Assembly (NCBI GenBank): GCA_963811265.1
Contig: CAWEQS010000025.1
Location: 124,001 to 188,000, forward strand
Length of the DNA: 64,000 nt
Source of the DNA: JAOUJD01 sp963811265
GTDB taxonomy: Bacteria; Pseudomonadota; Gammaproteobacteria; Burkholderiales; Burkholderiaceae_F
Reading direction: 5' to 3'
How positions within the stretch are numbered: the stretch's first letter is position 1; the number at the start of each line of letters is the position of its first letter. This document shows positions 43,708-53,579 of this stretch, one piece after another. The position numbers and the translations under genes are program-made. The notes under the pieces were generated by a model. That model was not told the origin of the DNA. It searched no databases and saw only the letters and a list, made by a program, of their open reading frames with translations.

Positions 43708-44055
43708 TCAGGCCGCGGGCGCGCTGTCGATCGGCGGCGCGTGTTCGACCAGGTTGCGGCGCAGGCAGCGATAGATTTCGCCGACGTCGAGCCGCTGGCC
43801 CTGCGCCGGCCGCAGGCTCACCTGCAGTTCGTCGCCGCGCGCGCGAACGGACAGGGCGGCACTGGAGGCGCCGAGGCCGCCGCTGCAGGTGCACGACTTC
43901 TGGCAGGCGGTCAGCGCGGCCAGCACGCTGCCCTGTCGACCGGCCACGCGGCTCAGTTCGATCCGGACTTCGTTCTGCCTCTCCGACACGCGCATGCGCA
44001 TTTGATCGCCTCCTGCCGGCAGTATCACTTCGTTTTGTGACACCTGCATTGTCAT
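43708..44055 (-). CDS. Small hypothetical protein with a Cys cluster
   Basis: 115-aa protein. The first part is beta-rich (SQNEVILPAGGDQMRMRVSE). A central cluster, CQKSCTCSGG, holds three Cys within six residues and could bind metal or form disulfides, although there is no signal peptide. The C-terminal part has a helix ending RCLRRNLVEHAPP. ATG at 44055, with an in-frame ATG at 44049 also possible. It is the last of three reverse-strand genes after the DUF2238 gene (28 bp gap). No family recognised. Confidence 0.5.
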   Translation of the reverse strand: MTMQVSQNEVILPAGGDQMRMRVSERQNEVRIELSRVAGRQGSVLAALTACQKSCTCSGGLGASSAALSVRARGDELQVSLRPAQGQRLDVGEIYRCLRRNLVEHAPPIDSAPAA

Positions 44056-44083
44056 CCGACGAACGTACCCGCCGAACGGCGGA

Positions 44084-44761
44084 TTACGTTGTATCGAAGG
44101 CAACTATTCCGCGGCTGCGGCGAGGGCCATTCGCGGGATTCGTGCCCAGCGCCCGCAACTGGCGATCGTGGACGCGCGACAGAGTCGCAAGTGCGACAGT
44201 TGCCCCGATCAGGGCCCAGAACATGTCTGATTGCGTGTCCCACTGGTCGCCCTGGGTGCCGAGGAACTCGTCGGCGCCCTGTCCGAGGGAGAGCGCGGCC
44301 CACCACTCGATCAGCTCGTAGACCGCGCTGATGGCGAGCGCCACGCAGACGCACAGGAAGGCCGTCATGCGCGCTCCGCGCACGAAGGCGCCGCGCAGCA
44401 GGATCTCGCGGGCGATCAGCGCCGGCACGAATCCCTGCACGAAGTGGCCCAGCTTGTCGTAGGGGTTCCGGGCCAGGCCGAACCAGTCCTGCACCCAGGC
44501 GCCGGCCGGCACCCGCGCGTAGGTGTAGGCCCCGCCGCCGATGAGCACCAGCCCATGCAGGAAGATCAGCACGTACAGCAGCGTGGTCAGCGGATACCGG
44601 TCGCGCGTGACGATCAGCAGAGGCAGGGCGACGAGTACAGGCAGCACTTCCATCAGCCAGGTGAGCCGGTCGTAAGGCCGCCAGCCGGAGACGACGAGCG
44701 CGACGATCGTCGCTGCGAGCAGCGCAAGGAGCAGGGGCTGGCGTTGGCTGGAGGGGGACAT
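44084..44761 (-). CDS. DUF2238 (YjdF-like) inner-membrane protein
   Basis: 225-aa polytopic membrane protein with about six helices. Helix 1 contains LLLALLAATIVALVVSGW. The DUF2238 hallmarks are RNPYDKLGHFVQGFVPALIA, AISAVYELIEWWAAL, and GTQGDQWDTQSDMFWALIGA with its conserved Asp-rich loop. The function is not established. The hydrophilic tail after the last helix is Arg-rich. ATG at 44761. A truncated nucleotidyltransferase ORF lies directly upstream on the same strand. Confidence 0.9.
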   Translation of the reverse strand: MSPSSQRQPLLLALLAATIVALVVSGWRPYDRLTWLMEVLPVLVALPLLIVTRDRYPLTTLLYVLIFLHGLVLIGGGAYTYARVPAGAWVQDWFGLARNPYDKLGHFVQGFVPALIAREILLRGAFVRGARMTAFLCVCVALAISAVYELIEWWAALSLGQGADEFLGTQGDQWDTQSDMFWALIGATVALATLSRVHDRQLRALGTNPANGPRRSRGIVAFDTT

Positions 44762-44787
44762 GGCAATCGGGCGATGGACGGCGTCGA

Positions 44788-44964
44788 TTATCGGGCTGTT
44801 CTGCGCATCGCCGCGACGATGACGAGGTCGATGTCCGAGAAAGCGTCGAGCCGCCCGGTCGCCGCCGACCCGCCTTCGAAGCAGGCGCGGACGGCGGTCA
44901 CCGGCAACAGGTGCGCGATGACCGCTTCAATGATGGTGCGACGGTAGTTGGCAGCGTTCAACAC
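44788..44964 (-). pseudogene. Nucleotidyltransferase (MNT-like) N-terminal fragment
   Basis: A 58-aa reading from GTG at 44964 (GAGG eight bases upstream) to TAA at 44788. It contains FEGGSAATGRLDAFSDIDLV, the GS-x(n)-SDiD nucleotide-binding signature of minimal nucleotidyltransferases, with the two metal-binding Asp residues, preceded by a helix TIIEAVIAHLLPVTAVRACF. The rest of the domain is missing: a stop follows at once and the DUF2238 gene begins 27 bp on. This looks like a deletion remnant. It could instead be an expressed mini-protein, but that is unlikely. Confidence 0.6.
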
Positions 44965-44997
44965 ACAGCGCGCCTCACTGAAGCACCTGTGGTTCGC

Positions 44998-45991
44998 TCA
45001 GTCGACCTTCGCGTTCGAGAACTTCACCACGCGGGCCCACTTGTCGCTCTCGGCCTTCACGAAGGCGGCGAACTGGTCCGGCGTGTTCCCGCCCGGCTCG
45101 GCGCCCTGCGCCACGAAGCGCTCGCGGACTTCCGGCACCGACAGTGCCTTCGCCACGTCGGCCTGGATCTTGTCGACGACGGCGCGCGGCGTGCCCGCGG
45201 GAGCGAACAGGCCGAACCAGGAACTCGCATCGAAGTCCTTCAGGTTGGCCGCCTGCTCGACGGTCGGAATGCCGGGCAATGCGGGGGAGGGATTCTTCGA
45301 CGTCACGGCGAGCGCCTTGAGGCGGCCACTCCTGATGTGCGGGAGCGCAGAGGGCAGGTTGTCGAACATCACGTTCATGTTGCCCGCGATCAGGTCCGTT
45401 ATGGCCGGTGCGGAGCCGCGATAGGGGAAGTGGACCATGTAGATCCCCGTGACGGTCTTGAAGAGTTCGCCCGACAGGTGGATCGACGTGCCGTTTCCGC
45501 TCGAGGCCATGTTGAGCTTGCCGGGATTGGCCTTCGCGTAGGCGATGAACTCCGGCACCGAATTCACCGGCAGCTTGGGATTGATCACCATCACGTTCGG
45601 CACCGCCGCGCAGAGCGTGACGGGAACGAAGTCCTTCACCGGATCGAACGGCATCTTCTGTCCGTTGTGCGCGAACAGGGCGGCGTTGATCGCATGCGTG
45701 CCGACGGTGCCCATCAGCACCGTGTAGCCGTCGGCCGGACTCTTGGCGACGGCGTCCGCGCCGATGTTGCCGCCGGCGCCGGCCCGGTTGTCGATGACGA
45801 CCGGCTTGCCCCCACATCTTCTGCAGCTCCGCACCGAGCGAACGGGCGACGATGTCGGTCGTGCCCCCCGGAGGGAACGGCACGACGATCCGAACCGCTT
45901 TCGTCGGCCATGCCTGCGCGTGGACGGGTGCGGTGGCGCCAAGGGCACAAGCGGCCACGAAAGCCGCGAGGGCGCGGCGCTGCATATTCAT
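44998..45991 (-). CDS. Tripartite tricarboxylate transporter substrate-binding protein (Bug/TctC family), one frame break
   Basis: 330 aa after repair. It is a periplasmic extracytoplasmic receptor. The signal peptide MQRRALAAFVAACALGATAP is cleaved near VHA-QAWP. Family motifs are WPTKAVRIVVPFPPGGTTDI, VIDNRAGAGGNIGADAVAKS, GTHAINAALF, PYRGSAPAITDLIAGNMNVM and SWFGLFAPAGTP. The frame shifts in a run of five G (45809-45813 on the forward strand); removing one joins ELQKMWG to KPVVIDNRAG. GGGAG precedes the ATG. No membrane TctAB partners are nearby; Bug genes are often orphan in Burkholderiales. Confidence 0.9.
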
Positions 45992-46095
45992 GATGTCTCC
46001 CAAGAGTTCTGTTTTGTGTACCGGGGCAAGTCTGCCAACGGAGCAGTCGTTCGTCTATGCTGGTCGCAGCTAAGGAACAGTCTCCAGAAACGAAC

Positions 46096-47584
46096 ATGTC
46101 GAAGTATGTGCTGGCGCTGGACCAGGGCACGACCAGCTCCCGCGCCATTGTTTTCGACCGTCGCGGCTCCCTCGTCGCCACGGCCCAGAAGGAGTTCCAG
46201 CAGATCTTCCCCAGGCCCGGCTGGGTCGAGCACGACGCGGCGGAGATCTGGTCGACGCAGCTCGAGTGCGCGCGGTCCGCGCTCAGGCAGGCCGGCGCGA
46301 ACGCGTCCGACATCACGGCCATCGGCGTGACCAACCAGCGCGAAACCGTCGTGCTGTGGGACCGCACGACCGGGGCTCCGGTGGCGAACGCCATCGTCTG
46401 GCAGGACCGGCGGACCGCGGAGCGATGCGCCGAACTGCGTGCGACGGGCGCGGAGGAGAGGGTCCGCGCGAAGACGGGTCTCGTCATCGATCCGTATTTC
46501 TCCGCGACCAAGCTGGCGTGGCTGCTCGATCACGTGCCCGGCGCGCGCGCACGGGCGGAGCGCGGCGAACTCGCGTTCGGGACCGTCGACAGCTGGTTGA
46601 TCTGGAACCTGACCGGCGGGGCGGAACACGTCACCGATGTCAGCAACGCCTCCCGCACCTTGCTGTTCAACCTCGCGACACTGCAGTGGGACGACGAATC
46701 TGCTCGAACTGTTCGGAATCCCGCGCAACGTGCTGCCAAGGGTTGCGGCGTCGAGCGAGGTCGTTGGCGCGACGGTCCTGTTCGGTGGAGAGATCCCCAT
46801 TGCCGGCATCGCCGGCGACCAGCAGGCCGCGACGTTCGGCCAGGCGTGCTTCTCGCCCGGCATGGCGAAGAACACCTACGGCACCGGCGCCTTCATGCTG
46901 ATGAACGTGGGCGCGTCGCCGCAGGCGTCGGACAACCGCTTGCTGGCGACCGCGGGCTGGACACTGGGCAGCGGCGCTCCGGCATTCATGCTGGAAGGAA
47001 GCGTGTTCGTCGCCGGCGCGGTCGTGCAGTGGCTGCGCGACGGACTGGCCCTGTTCGCCCGGTCGGACGATGTGGAGGCGCTCGCACGCCAGGTCCCCGA
47101 TGCGGCCGGCGTACTGCTCGTGCCCGCGTTCGTGGGGCTGGGGGCACCGCACTGGGATGCCGATGCGCGCGGCACGATCGTCGGCCTCACGCGTGGAACG
47201 ACCAAGGCCCACGTGGCGCGCGCGGCGCTGGAGTCGATCGCTTTCCAGTCGTACGACGTGCTCGAGGCCATGCAGCGTGACGCCGCCCAGCCGTTGACCG
47301 AGCTTCGAGTCGACGGCGGCGCCGCGCGCAACGACCTGCTGATGCAGTTCCAGGCCGACGTGATGGGCGTGCCGGTCGTGCGTCCGGTCGTCACCGAAAC
47401 CACGGCACTTGGCGCGGCCTACCTCGCGGGACTCGCGACCGGGTTCTGGGCCGGAACCGACGAGATCGCGGCGCTCTGGAAGGCGGAACGCCGGTTCGAG
47501 CCGGCGATGAACAGCGACCAGCGCGGCGCGAAGGTGGAGGAGTGGCGTCGCGCGGTGGAACGCTCGCGCCGGTGGGCATCATGA
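46096..47584 (+). CDS. glpK: Glycerol kinase GlpK, one frame break
   Basis: 495 aa after repair. It phosphorylates glycerol to glycerol-3-phosphate. Motifs are ALDQGTTSSRAIVFDRRG at the N-terminus, TNQRETVVLWDRTTG, DSWLIWNLTGG, then GDQQAATFGQACFSPGMAKN, GTGAFMLMN and ESIAFQSYDV with DGGAARND. The frame breaks at gacgaatctgctc; removing one T near 46699 restores WDDELLELFGIPRNVLP. The ATG at 46096 gives the canonical MSKYVLALDQ start. The stop overlaps the glpD start (ATGA), forming a glpKD operon divergent from the Bug gene. Confidence 0.94.
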
Positions 47585-49038
47585 CCGGTCCCGGCGTCAT
47601 CCAGCGCGAGAGCTCGTCGGCCAGTTGCGGGACGCGCGTCCGTGGGACGTCCTCGTCATCGGCGGCGGTGCCACCGGACTGGGTATCGCGGTGGATGCCG
47701 CGGCGCGCGGCTATCGCACCGCCCTGATCGAAGCGCGTGACTTCTCGAGCGGCACGTCGAGCCGCAGCACGAAGCTCGTGCACGGCGGCGTGCGCTATCT
47801 CGCGCAGGGCAACGTGAAGCTCGTCCGCGAGGCGCTGGCCGAGCGTGCGCTGCTGCTCGCCAACGCGCCCGAACTCGTGCACCCGCTCGAGTTCATCGTG
47901 CCGTGCTATCGGCTGTTCGAGCGCGAGTTCATGCGCATCGGGCTCGGCATGTACGACGCCCTGGCCGGGCGGCGCGGCATCGGCGCGACCCGATGGCTGT
48001 CCAGCGCGCAGACGCGCGAGCACCTGCCCGGTGTGCGCAGCCAGGGATTCCAGGGCGGCGTTGCGTACTGGGACGGGCAGTTCGACGATGCCCGCCTCGC
48101 CATCGCGCTGATGCGCACCGCGATCGGACTCGGCGCCACCGTGCTGAACTACGTGCGCGTCGAGCGGATCGCGGTCGAGGGCGACCGTGTGCAGCGTGTC
48201 GTCGCGGTCGACGACGAGTCCGGCGAGCGGTTCGAGCTGCGGGCAAAGGCGGTGTTCAACGCCGCGGGCGTCTGGGTCGATGCGATCCGTCGTCTCGCGG
48301 ACGGCAACGCAGCGCCACTCATCACGGTCAGCCGTGGCTCGCACATCGTGCTCGACCGCCGTTTCATGCCGGGCGAGTCCGGCTTGATGATTCCGAAGAC
48401 GCCCGACGGTCGCGTGCTGTTCGGCATTCCCTGGCACGGGCGGCTCATCGTCGGCACCACCGACGTCCCGGTCGACGGCCCGGCGTGGGATCCGAAGCCT
48501 TCCGAGAGCGAGATCGAGTTCATCCTCGAGACGGCGCGCGGGTACCTGTCGACGCCGCCCGCGCGCGCCGACGTCCTGTCCGCGTTCGCGGGGCTGCGGC
48601 CGCTGTTCTCGCCGGGCGCGCACGGCGCCACCAAGACGATTTCCCGCGAGCACGCGATCGTCATCGAGCACGGCAACCTGCTGACGGTGACTGGCGGCAA
48701 GTGGACGACGTACCGCCGCATGGCGCTCGACGCGCTGGCGCAGGCGACGCGCCGCGGGCTGCTCGACGAGCGGCCCTGCACCACCGAAAACCTCCGCCTG
48801 GCGATCGATCCGGGTCTCGAAACCGCGCATCGCGGCGGCGGAAGTCTCGGCCGCGCGCGGCGATGCGGCGGGGTTGCACGCGTACTTGCGCCTCGCCGTC
48901 GAGCGGGAACAGGCGCGTCGTGCGGAGGACCTCCTCGCGCGCCGGCTGCGCGTCGGACTGCTGCAGGACGGCTTGATGGAGCGGCTGCTTCCCGCCGCGA
49001 CGGCGGCGCTGGGCGCAGCCTTTCCGTCACCCCGCTGA
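47581..49038 (+). CDS. glpD: Glycerol-3-phosphate dehydrogenase GlpD, two frame breaks
   Basis: About 484 aa after repair. It is the membrane-associated FAD enzyme oxidising glycerol-3-phosphate to DHAP and feeding quinone. Motifs are the FAD loop VIGGGATGLGIAVDAAARGY, SSGTSSRSTKLVHGGVRYL, and GTTDVPVDG with GGKWTTYRRMA. Near 48812-48814 one extra G breaks the C-terminus; repaired, it reads IDPVSKPRIAAAE and ends at TGA 49036. The ATG at 47581 overlaps the glpK stop but is out of frame by a doubled ag near 47609; otherwise TTG at 47625 would be the start. Confidence 0.92.
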
Positions 49039-49053
49039 TCGGCGAGAAGAACC

Positions 49054-49085
49054 AAAAAAAAGGCCGCTCCGAAGAGCGGCCTTTC
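49054..49085. terminator. Bidirectional terminator between glpD and porin 1
   Basis: The stem aggccgctc / gagcggcct with tetraloop cgaa has an A8 run on its left, which is a U-tract on the reverse strand, and ttt on its right. It lies 15 bp after the glpD stop and 27 bp beyond the end of the reverse-strand porin. The stronger U-tract serves the porin transcript. Confidence 0.8.
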
Positions 49086-49111
49086 ACAGTACAGCTGACT
49101 GTTCTTGTTGA

Positions 49112-50252
49112 TTAGAACAGGTGACGGATGCCGAGTGCCAGTTGCTTGGAATTGGCATTGTTGCCAAGCAGCGTGCCGTTCGCGTCGCGCGAAGCGTAGC
49201 TCGCGTACAGGTTCGTGCGGCGCGACAGGTTGTACGTGGTGCCGAAGGCCCAGACGTTGTAGTCAGGCTCGAAGTTGGTGACGGTGGCACCCGTGCGGAC
49301 CGACTTGCCGTCGGCGTCGAAGGCCTGATACGACCCGAACACCTTGAACGCGGGAGTGACCGTCCAGGTGGCGCCGAGCAGCCAGGAGGTCGCATCGAAG
49401 TTCTGCAGGCCGGCCGGCAACAGGATGAACGAACCCGTACCACCCGTCGACGGGCTGGCGATGAAGGCGATGTTGGTCTGGTCGGCCCAGGCGGCGTGCA
49501 GGCGGAACATGGCGATATCCCACGTGCCGCCGATCTGCAGGTGTTTCTGGTCCGGAAGGCTGGACGCGTTCGAGCCATTCACGATGTCATAGGTGATGGC
49601 CGCGAAGAAGGGGCCGCTCGCCCAGTTCGCGCCGAAGATCGTTGCCTTGGTGTTGGTGCCGCTCGGGGCGGTTTCTGCCCCATCGATACGCGTCGAGTAG
49701 CCGACACCGGCCTTGAAGCCGGCAAACGTCGGCGACACATAGGCGACGGTGTTGTCCACGCGCAGCGAGTTCATCGAGATGAAGGTGTTCTGGGCGCCCG
49801 CAAGGCCGAAGCCCGTCAGGAACGGGTCGACGCGACCGATCATGTCGAAGTCACCGGTACCGGACGAGAACGTGGCCAGACGGCCAGCGACCACGGCGCC
49901 CCAGCCACCGGACAGGCCGGCGTAGGCCTGGCGACCGAACAGACGCCCACCTTGCCCGCTCGTGCCCGAGTCGATGTTGAATCCGGCCTCAAGGGCGAAG
50001 ATCGCGTTCAGTCCGCCGCCCAGCGCCTCGGTTCCGCGAACGCCCCAGCGGTTGCCCGACTGGTGGCCGCCGTTGATTGCGCTCACGCTCTCCTGCTGAA
50101 TCCGTGGTGCGGTACCAGTGCCGACGACGGTCGGGCCCCTCTTGCCACATGTAGTTGACGTCGAGGATGCCGTACATCGTCACGTTCGACTGCGCGAAAG
50201 CGGCACCCGAGAAGGCGCCCACTACGGCGAGTGCGATGAGACTTTTTTTCAT
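49112..50252 (-). CDS. Gram-negative general porin 1, one frame break
   Basis: 379 aa after repair. It is a trimeric 16-strand beta-barrel in the outer membrane. The signal peptide MKKSLIALAVVGAFSGAAFA is followed by QSNVTMYGILDVNYMW. The betaproteobacterial porin motif SGNRWGVRGTEALGGGLNAI and the C-terminal Phe (LALGIRHLF), needed for barrel insertion, are present. The frame breaks in gaggggccc (forward 50135-50143); removing one base gives QEGPTVVGTGTAPRIQQESV. Without repair only an internal start is available and the signal is lost. Paralogous to porin 2 upstream. Confidence 0.9.
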
Positions 50253-50424
50253 TCGAAGCTCTCCTAGCTAGTGTTGGGAATTCTTGTTCGCGGCGGCCGC
50301 CGCGCCTTGAATCACTTCCCCGGAGGAAGCTGGGGAGGATTGTTCCATCCGCCCCGTGACAAGGCAAAGAATCGAGTTGAAAAGCCTCACAAATCTCCCT
50401 GCAGTCCGTTGCTGTGGGGCAACA

Positions 50425-50457
50425 AACGAAAACGGGGCGCCGAAGCGCCCCGTTCTT
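50425..50457 (-). terminator. Intrinsic terminator of porin 2
   Basis: On the reverse strand, ten-base arms with a UUCG-type tetraloop (aacggggcgc / gcgccccgtt) are followed by tttcgttt, 16 bp beyond the porin 2 stop. The rest of the 220-bp gap between the two porin genes (50253-50424) should hold the porin 1 promoter; no clear -35/-10 pair was identified. Confidence 0.8.
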
Positions 50458-50472
50458 TCACGATGCGAAAGA

Positions 50473-51854
50473 CTAGAACGAATGCCGCATGCCCAGCTGC
50501 AGGGCGGTCGCGTCCTCGCCGGCACCGGTCGTCCAGCCGGTCGTGTAGCCGGCCGAGGACAGGCTCATGCGCGACTGGTCGCTGTTCTTCATGAACGCGG
50601 CGACGGCGTACAGCGCGGTGCGACGCGAGAAGTTGTAGAAGTACGCGGCGCCGAAGTGCGAGGCGGAAGCGTCCTGCGTGGCCCAGGCGCTGCGCGCCTT
50701 GTCCTTGCCGTAGTTGTACACGCCGTACAGCACGTGGTTGCCGATAGTCCACGACGCGCCCAGGTGATAGGCGTCGGAATCCGTCGGGCCGGCGAAGCCG
50801 CGCATCAGGTCCATGTCGTGCGGATGGAGGTTGAGGCCGCCGAGGATGTTGGTGATCGCGCGTCAGGTTGCCGCCGGTGGAGCACGATCAGGTTCTGGAT
50901 GTCGGCGGGCGTCAGGATCGGGTTTTCGTTTTCACGATGGTTCCACTGGGCGTAGACCTTGACGTCGCCGAAGCCGAACCAGCCACCGAGGTTGAGCTGC
51001 TCGAGACCCGTCTTCTGCGTCGGCGTGCCGGCCGCCTGCGTGGCGTACGGGACGACGTTGGTGCGGTTGTAGCCGAGGCCCACACCCCAGTTCGAGGTGT
51101 TGTACTGCACGTTGGCGCCCATGAAGTCGTCGCCGTCCGTCGGCGGCGCCACGCGCTCGGTGCGGATGGCCTCGGACCCGCCGAAACCGTACATCAGCGA
51201 GAGCGTGAAGCCCTTCAGTTCGGCCCGGTACTGCAACGCGTTGTTGGCCCGGATCTGCGGCGTGTTGTATCCCTGGCCGAACTGCAGCGCGGTCTGGTCA
51301 CCCAGCACCGAGAACTTGTTGATGATTTCGTAGCCGGGCGTGTACTGGCGGCCGCCGATGACGGCGCCGTACGGGGTCACCAGACCCGCATAGGCCTGGC
51401 GATCGAACAGCGCGCCGGCAGAGTTCACGGTCGTGAGCTGGCTGGAGCAGCGCGTTGTTGACTGTGTTCATGCCCGCCAACCACGACGTCGGAGCCGGCG
51501 ACGGGCGGCAGCCGGAGTGGACACAGCTGTGACGCCCGGGCACACGGCGGTCGCGGTCGATCCGGCGGGACGGCACCAATAGACCGAATCGTTGTTGGTC
51601 ACGCTGCCGGTGTCGATGCTGAACCGGCTTTCCAGCGTGAAGACCGCGCTGTACCCGCCGCCGAGCACCTCCGTGCCGCGGATGCCCCAGCGCGAACCCT
51701 GCGAAATGCCGCTCGCGATGCGCGTCGAGCTCAAGTTGCCGACATCGAGGTACTCCACGCCGACGTCGACGATGCCGTACAGGGTCACGCTCGACTGTGC
51801 AAAGGCGGTCGGGAACGCGAACGCGAGCGCGACGGCCAACAAGCTCTTACGCAT
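50473..51854 (-). pseudogene. Gram-negative general porin 2, several frame breaks
   Basis: Outer-membrane porin of about 455 aa if repaired. The N-terminal fragment has the signal MRKSLLAVALAFAFPTAFA and SSVTLYGIVDVGVEYL, then SRWGIRGTEVLGGGYSAVFT. The middle fragment contains SAGALFDRQAYAGLVTPYGA, and the last ends in TALQLGMRHSF with the terminal Phe. At least four frame changes occur, near 51500-51520, 51435-51445 (extra C in ctccagccagc), and two at 50855-50885. Sequence between breaks is well conserved, so poor consensus quality is likelier than true loss. Confidence 0.82.
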
Positions 51855-51986
51855 GGGGTGTCTCTCCTGGCTCTTTTGGTTTTCGACGCGGGTTTGCCCC
51901 CGCGAACGGTGCGAGAATAGCTCCGTCATTCCGACGAGCGTTGGAGTGGCCACAGAAGCCTCTTCGACGCGTCAGTTTTCCGCAAC

Positions 51987-52631
51987 ATGACTGAATCTCC
52001 CACTAGTCCGGTCGACCAATTGATCGCCGCCGCCGATCGAGCGTTGCGCACGCTGGCGGCGACTCCGGTGGCGTCGCGACCGTCGCCCGCCGGTGGGGTG
52101 AGCGAGGCCGAGCCCCTCACCGACGACGAAGCCAGGGAAGCGGTCGCGCTGATGCGCGTGAATCACGTCGGCGAGGTCTGCGCCCAGGCGCTGTACGACG
52201 CACAGGCTCTTGCGGCGCGCAGTCCCGAACTGAGGGCGATGTTCGAGCAGGCCGCCCGCGAGGAGGCCGACCACCTTGCGTGGACGGAAGAGCGCATCCG
52301 CGCGCTGGGTGGCCGGACCAGCCTGCTCAACCCGCTCTGGTACGGAGGCGCCTTCGCGATCGGCCTGGCGGCCGCGCGCATCGGTGACCGCGCCAGCCTC
52401 GGATTCATGGCGGAGACCGAGCGTCAGGTCGAACAGCACCTGCAGGGACATCTCGATCGGCTTCCGGAGAGCGACGCGCCTTCGCGCGCGATCGTTGCCC
52501 AGATGAAGGAAGACGAGGTGCGGCACGCCGACGCGGCCACGGCGCTCGGCGGAGCGGAACTGCCTCTGCCCGTCCGGATGGCGATGCGCCTCGCGGCACG
52601 CGTCATGACGCGAACCGCCCACTACATCTAG
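51987..52631 (+). CDS. coq7: Ubiquinone biosynthesis hydroxylase Coq7 (demethoxyubiquinol monooxygenase)
   Basis: 214-aa di-iron hydroxylase performing the penultimate hydroxylation in ubiquinone synthesis. The four-helix di-iron ligand motifs are all present: RVNHVGEVCAQALYDAQ, REEADHLAWTEERI, AETERQVEQHLQGHL and MKEDEVRHADAA. The amphipathic LNPLWYGGAFAIGLAAARIG segment attaches to the membrane surface. The N-terminal 45 residues are variable. The gene is divergent from porin 2. Confidence 0.95.
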   Translation: MTESPTSPVDQLIAAADRALRTLAATPVASRPSPAGGVSEAEPLTDDEAREAVALMRVNHVGEVCAQALYDAQALAARSPELRAMFEQAAREEADHLAWTEERIRALGGRTSLLNPLWYGGAFAIGLAAARIGDRASLGFMAETERQVEQHLQGHLDRLPESDAPSRAIVAQMKEDEVRHADAATALGGAELPLPVRMAMRLAARVMTRTAHYI

Positions 52632-52665
52632 CCGGCGTTTCTAGCCGGCGTACTCCAGCGGACGC

Positions 52666-53085
52666 TCAGTCCTCGACGATCTCGACGCTGTGCGTGATCT
52701 CGGCGGTCTTCGCCAGCATGGCGGTCGCCGAGCAGTACTTCTCGTGCGACAACTGAACGGCCCGCAGCACGGTCTCGCGCTTCAGGTTGCGGCCACGGAC
52801 GACGAACTTCATCGCGATCCGGGTGAAGACCTTCGGGTCGCTTTCGGCCCGTTCCGCCGACACCTCGACCTCGCAACCGCGAACGTCATGCCGCCCTCGC
52901 TTGAGGATCAGCACGACGTCGTAGGCCGTGCAGCCGCCGGTGCCCACCAGCACCATCTCCATGGGTCGCGGAGCCAGGTTGTTCCCGCCGCCCTCGGGTG
53001 CGCCGTCCATGGCGACGAGGTGCCCGCTGCCGGTGCGGGAGACGAAACTCATCCCGTCGCCGGTCCATTTGACGCTGCATTCCAC
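52666..53085 (-). CDS. OsmC family protein (YhfA-like)
   Basis: 139-aa OsmC-fold protein. GTG at 53085 is preceded by a GGGGG ribosome-binding site and gives the family-typical start VECSVKWTGDGMSF; an ATG at 53130 would add 15 residues. Conserved segments are APRPMEMVLVGTGGCTAYDV with the first catalytic-type Cys, and LSHEKYCSATAMLAKTAEIT with the second. OsmC proteins reduce organic peroxides through these cysteines, although YhfA-like members are poorly characterised. It is convergent with coq7. Confidence 0.9.
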   Translation of the reverse strand: MECSVKWTGDGMSFVSRTGSGHLVAMDGAPEGGGNNLAPRPMEMVLVGTGGCTAYDVVLILKRGRHDVRGCEVEVSAERAESDPKVFTRIAMKFVVRGRNLKRETVLRAVQLSHEKYCSATAMLAKTAEITHSVEIVED

Positions 53086-53247
53086 TGTCACCCCCTTCAA
53101 GGTCGCCGCGGTGGGTCCGAAATGTGACATGCCGAGGAGTCGCTCTAGTGGCTCCAAAGCCGGTCCGCCCGGCCGTAAGCATTTGAACGTAAAAGAAAAG
53201 CAGCTGGGCCGTGCGGAGGAGATTGTAAAACGGCCTGCTTTTCGACC

Positions 53248-53372
53248 TTGCAACGCAGCATTCCCGCTCTCATACTGCTTCTCGACGGGCGCTTTGGCGC
53301 CCAACCGATGTCTCCTCCACCCTCCTTTAGGTGGATTCGGCCCGGCCCTCCAGGACCGGGCCAATTTTTTTT
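53248..53372 (+). ncRNA. Candidate intergenic small RNA with CU-rich loop upstream of rplM
   Basis: In the 494-bp gap between osmC and rplM there is a sigma70-like promoter: TTGCAA at 53248, a 17-bp spacer, and CATACT at 53271. It would start a transcript near 53283. Next come a perfect hairpin gggcgc-tttg-gcgccc (53287-53302), a CU-rich stretch tctcctcc (53311-53318), a small ccacc/ggtgg hairpin with a CU-rich loop, and a strong terminator (53339-53372: ggcccgg/ccgggcc, then T8). The about 90-nt product would expose an anti-Shine-Dalgarno-like sequence. Alternatively it is a leader attenuator of rplM. No gene was seen in the rest of the gap. Confidence 0.5.
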
Positions 53373-53377
53373 GCGGC

Positions 53378-53407
53378 TTGCATCGCAACCCCTTGAGCGA
53401 ATAGAAT
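53378..53407 (+). promoter_or_regulatory. Candidate promoter of the rplM-rpsI operon
   Basis: TTGCAT at 53378-53383 and TAGAAT at 53402-53407, spaced 18 bp, lie just after the terminator at 53339-53372. They are about 170 bp before the rplM start, leaving a long untranslated leader. The assignment is by eye only. Confidence 0.4.
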
Positions 53408-53579
53408 TTAAGGCTTTCCGCGCGCTTGCTGCCGGCGGGACCGACTCGCGTCGTTCCGCTTTGCAGGAAGGCCAATCCGGCCCGCGCGGAGTTCTGTCCG
53501 TCGATGATGCGGCGGTGCAAGAAGCACCGCCGATCGGTTGGCGGCACGGCGCCGAGGCGCCTTTGCCTGGATGAATGCC

